From Methanobacterium sp. UBA8 (lineage in GTDB: Archaea; Methanobacteriota; Methanobacteria; Methanobacteriales; Methanobacteriaceae), in the NCBI GenBank assembly GCA_002509665.1, contig DADN01000257.1, forward strand, positions 14,327-19,868: a stretch of DNA of 5,542 bases, written 5' to 3'. The position numbers and the translations under genes are program-made. Position 1 is the first letter of the stretch. Each line of letters begins with the position of its first letter. Of this stretch, positions 5,371-5,542 are shown piece by piece. The notes under the pieces are model-generated. The model was given only the letters and a program-made list of their open reading frames with translations, made no database searches and had not been told where the DNA came from.

Positions 5371-5542
5371 TTACTTTTTCTCGATTTTAGTTCCTAATCT
5401 TACGCTTTGTATTGCTCTACCACTGATCATTTCTTTAATCCCGTCAGCATACCTACAATAAAATTTAAGTTTTTAAATTCAATAGCAAGTATTTTGGCAT
5501 GCATTGAACTGCCATTTGAAAGTATAATAGTGGCATCTTCCC
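5371..5542 (-). pseudogene. 3' end of an unrecognised gene, apparently frameshifted; continues beyond window
   Basis: I do not recognise the family. Reading the minus strand from 5540 gives an open frame beginning EDATIILSNGSSMHAKILAI and continuing EFKN, which runs on with a less convincing tail to TGA at 5427-5429. A second frame, open from 5472 and shifted by -1, gives KFYCRYADGIKEM followed by ISGRAIQSVRLGTKIEKK and ends in tandem TAA TAA from 5373, just before a terminator-like hairpin. Adding one A to the five-A run (plus-strand T residues 5470-5474) would fuse the two into a continuous product through AIEFKKLKFY. This suggests a one-base deletion in a homopolymer, a sequencing error, or less likely a -1 recoding site (T AAA AAC is only a partial slippery heptamer). 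The gene starts outside the window, so its length and domain cannot be judged. The simple alternative is that the upstream frame really ends at 5427. Confidence 0.45.

Overview
The window looks like chromosomal DNA of a methanogenic archaeon, most likely of the Methanobacteriales (Methanobacterium-like). The reasons are a LonB protease with the archaeal membrane-embedded insertion, a protein that joins a DUF5518-like membrane domain to a DUF2769-like cysteine domain (both families I know mainly from methanogens), very AT-rich intergenic DNA with TATA-like boxes, and strong GAGGTGA/AGGAGGT ribosome binding sites. The lineage is an inference from family knowledge; no rRNA or marker gene is present.

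Layout. Positions 1-396 hold no credible gene. They are packed with about 14 short, mutually different inverted repeats, most built as an A-rich arm ending in C, a 3-nt loop, then G and a T-rich arm. The array probably continues past the left edge and ends exactly at the ribosome binding site of a + strand gene (411-1130) for a 239-aa membrane protein with a ten-cysteine C-terminal domain. A symmetric hairpin with T-tracts on both sides (1176-1203) separates this gene from a convergent DEAD-box RNA helicase (1194-2774, minus). Upstream of the helicase, on the same strand, lies lonB (2953-4851, minus), with its own terminator-like hairpin (2911-2941). A TATA-like box at 2871-2880 suggests that the helicase is transcribed separately.

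Beyond lonB, 4852-5370 is AT-rich and gene-free, but it contains several inverted repeats, including a tight cluster at 5236-5299. At the right edge, 5371-5542 on the minus strand appears to be the 3' end of a protein-coding gene whose reading frame is broken by what looks like a one-base loss in a homopolymer. It is followed by a minus-strand terminator-like hairpin (5327-5347).

Functionally, the helicase (RNA remodelling) and LonB (membrane-bound ATP-dependent proteolysis) are both quality-control or stress-related housekeeping functions, but nothing in the sequence shows that they are co-regulated. The most unusual element is the micro-hairpin array upstream of the cysteine-rich membrane protein.
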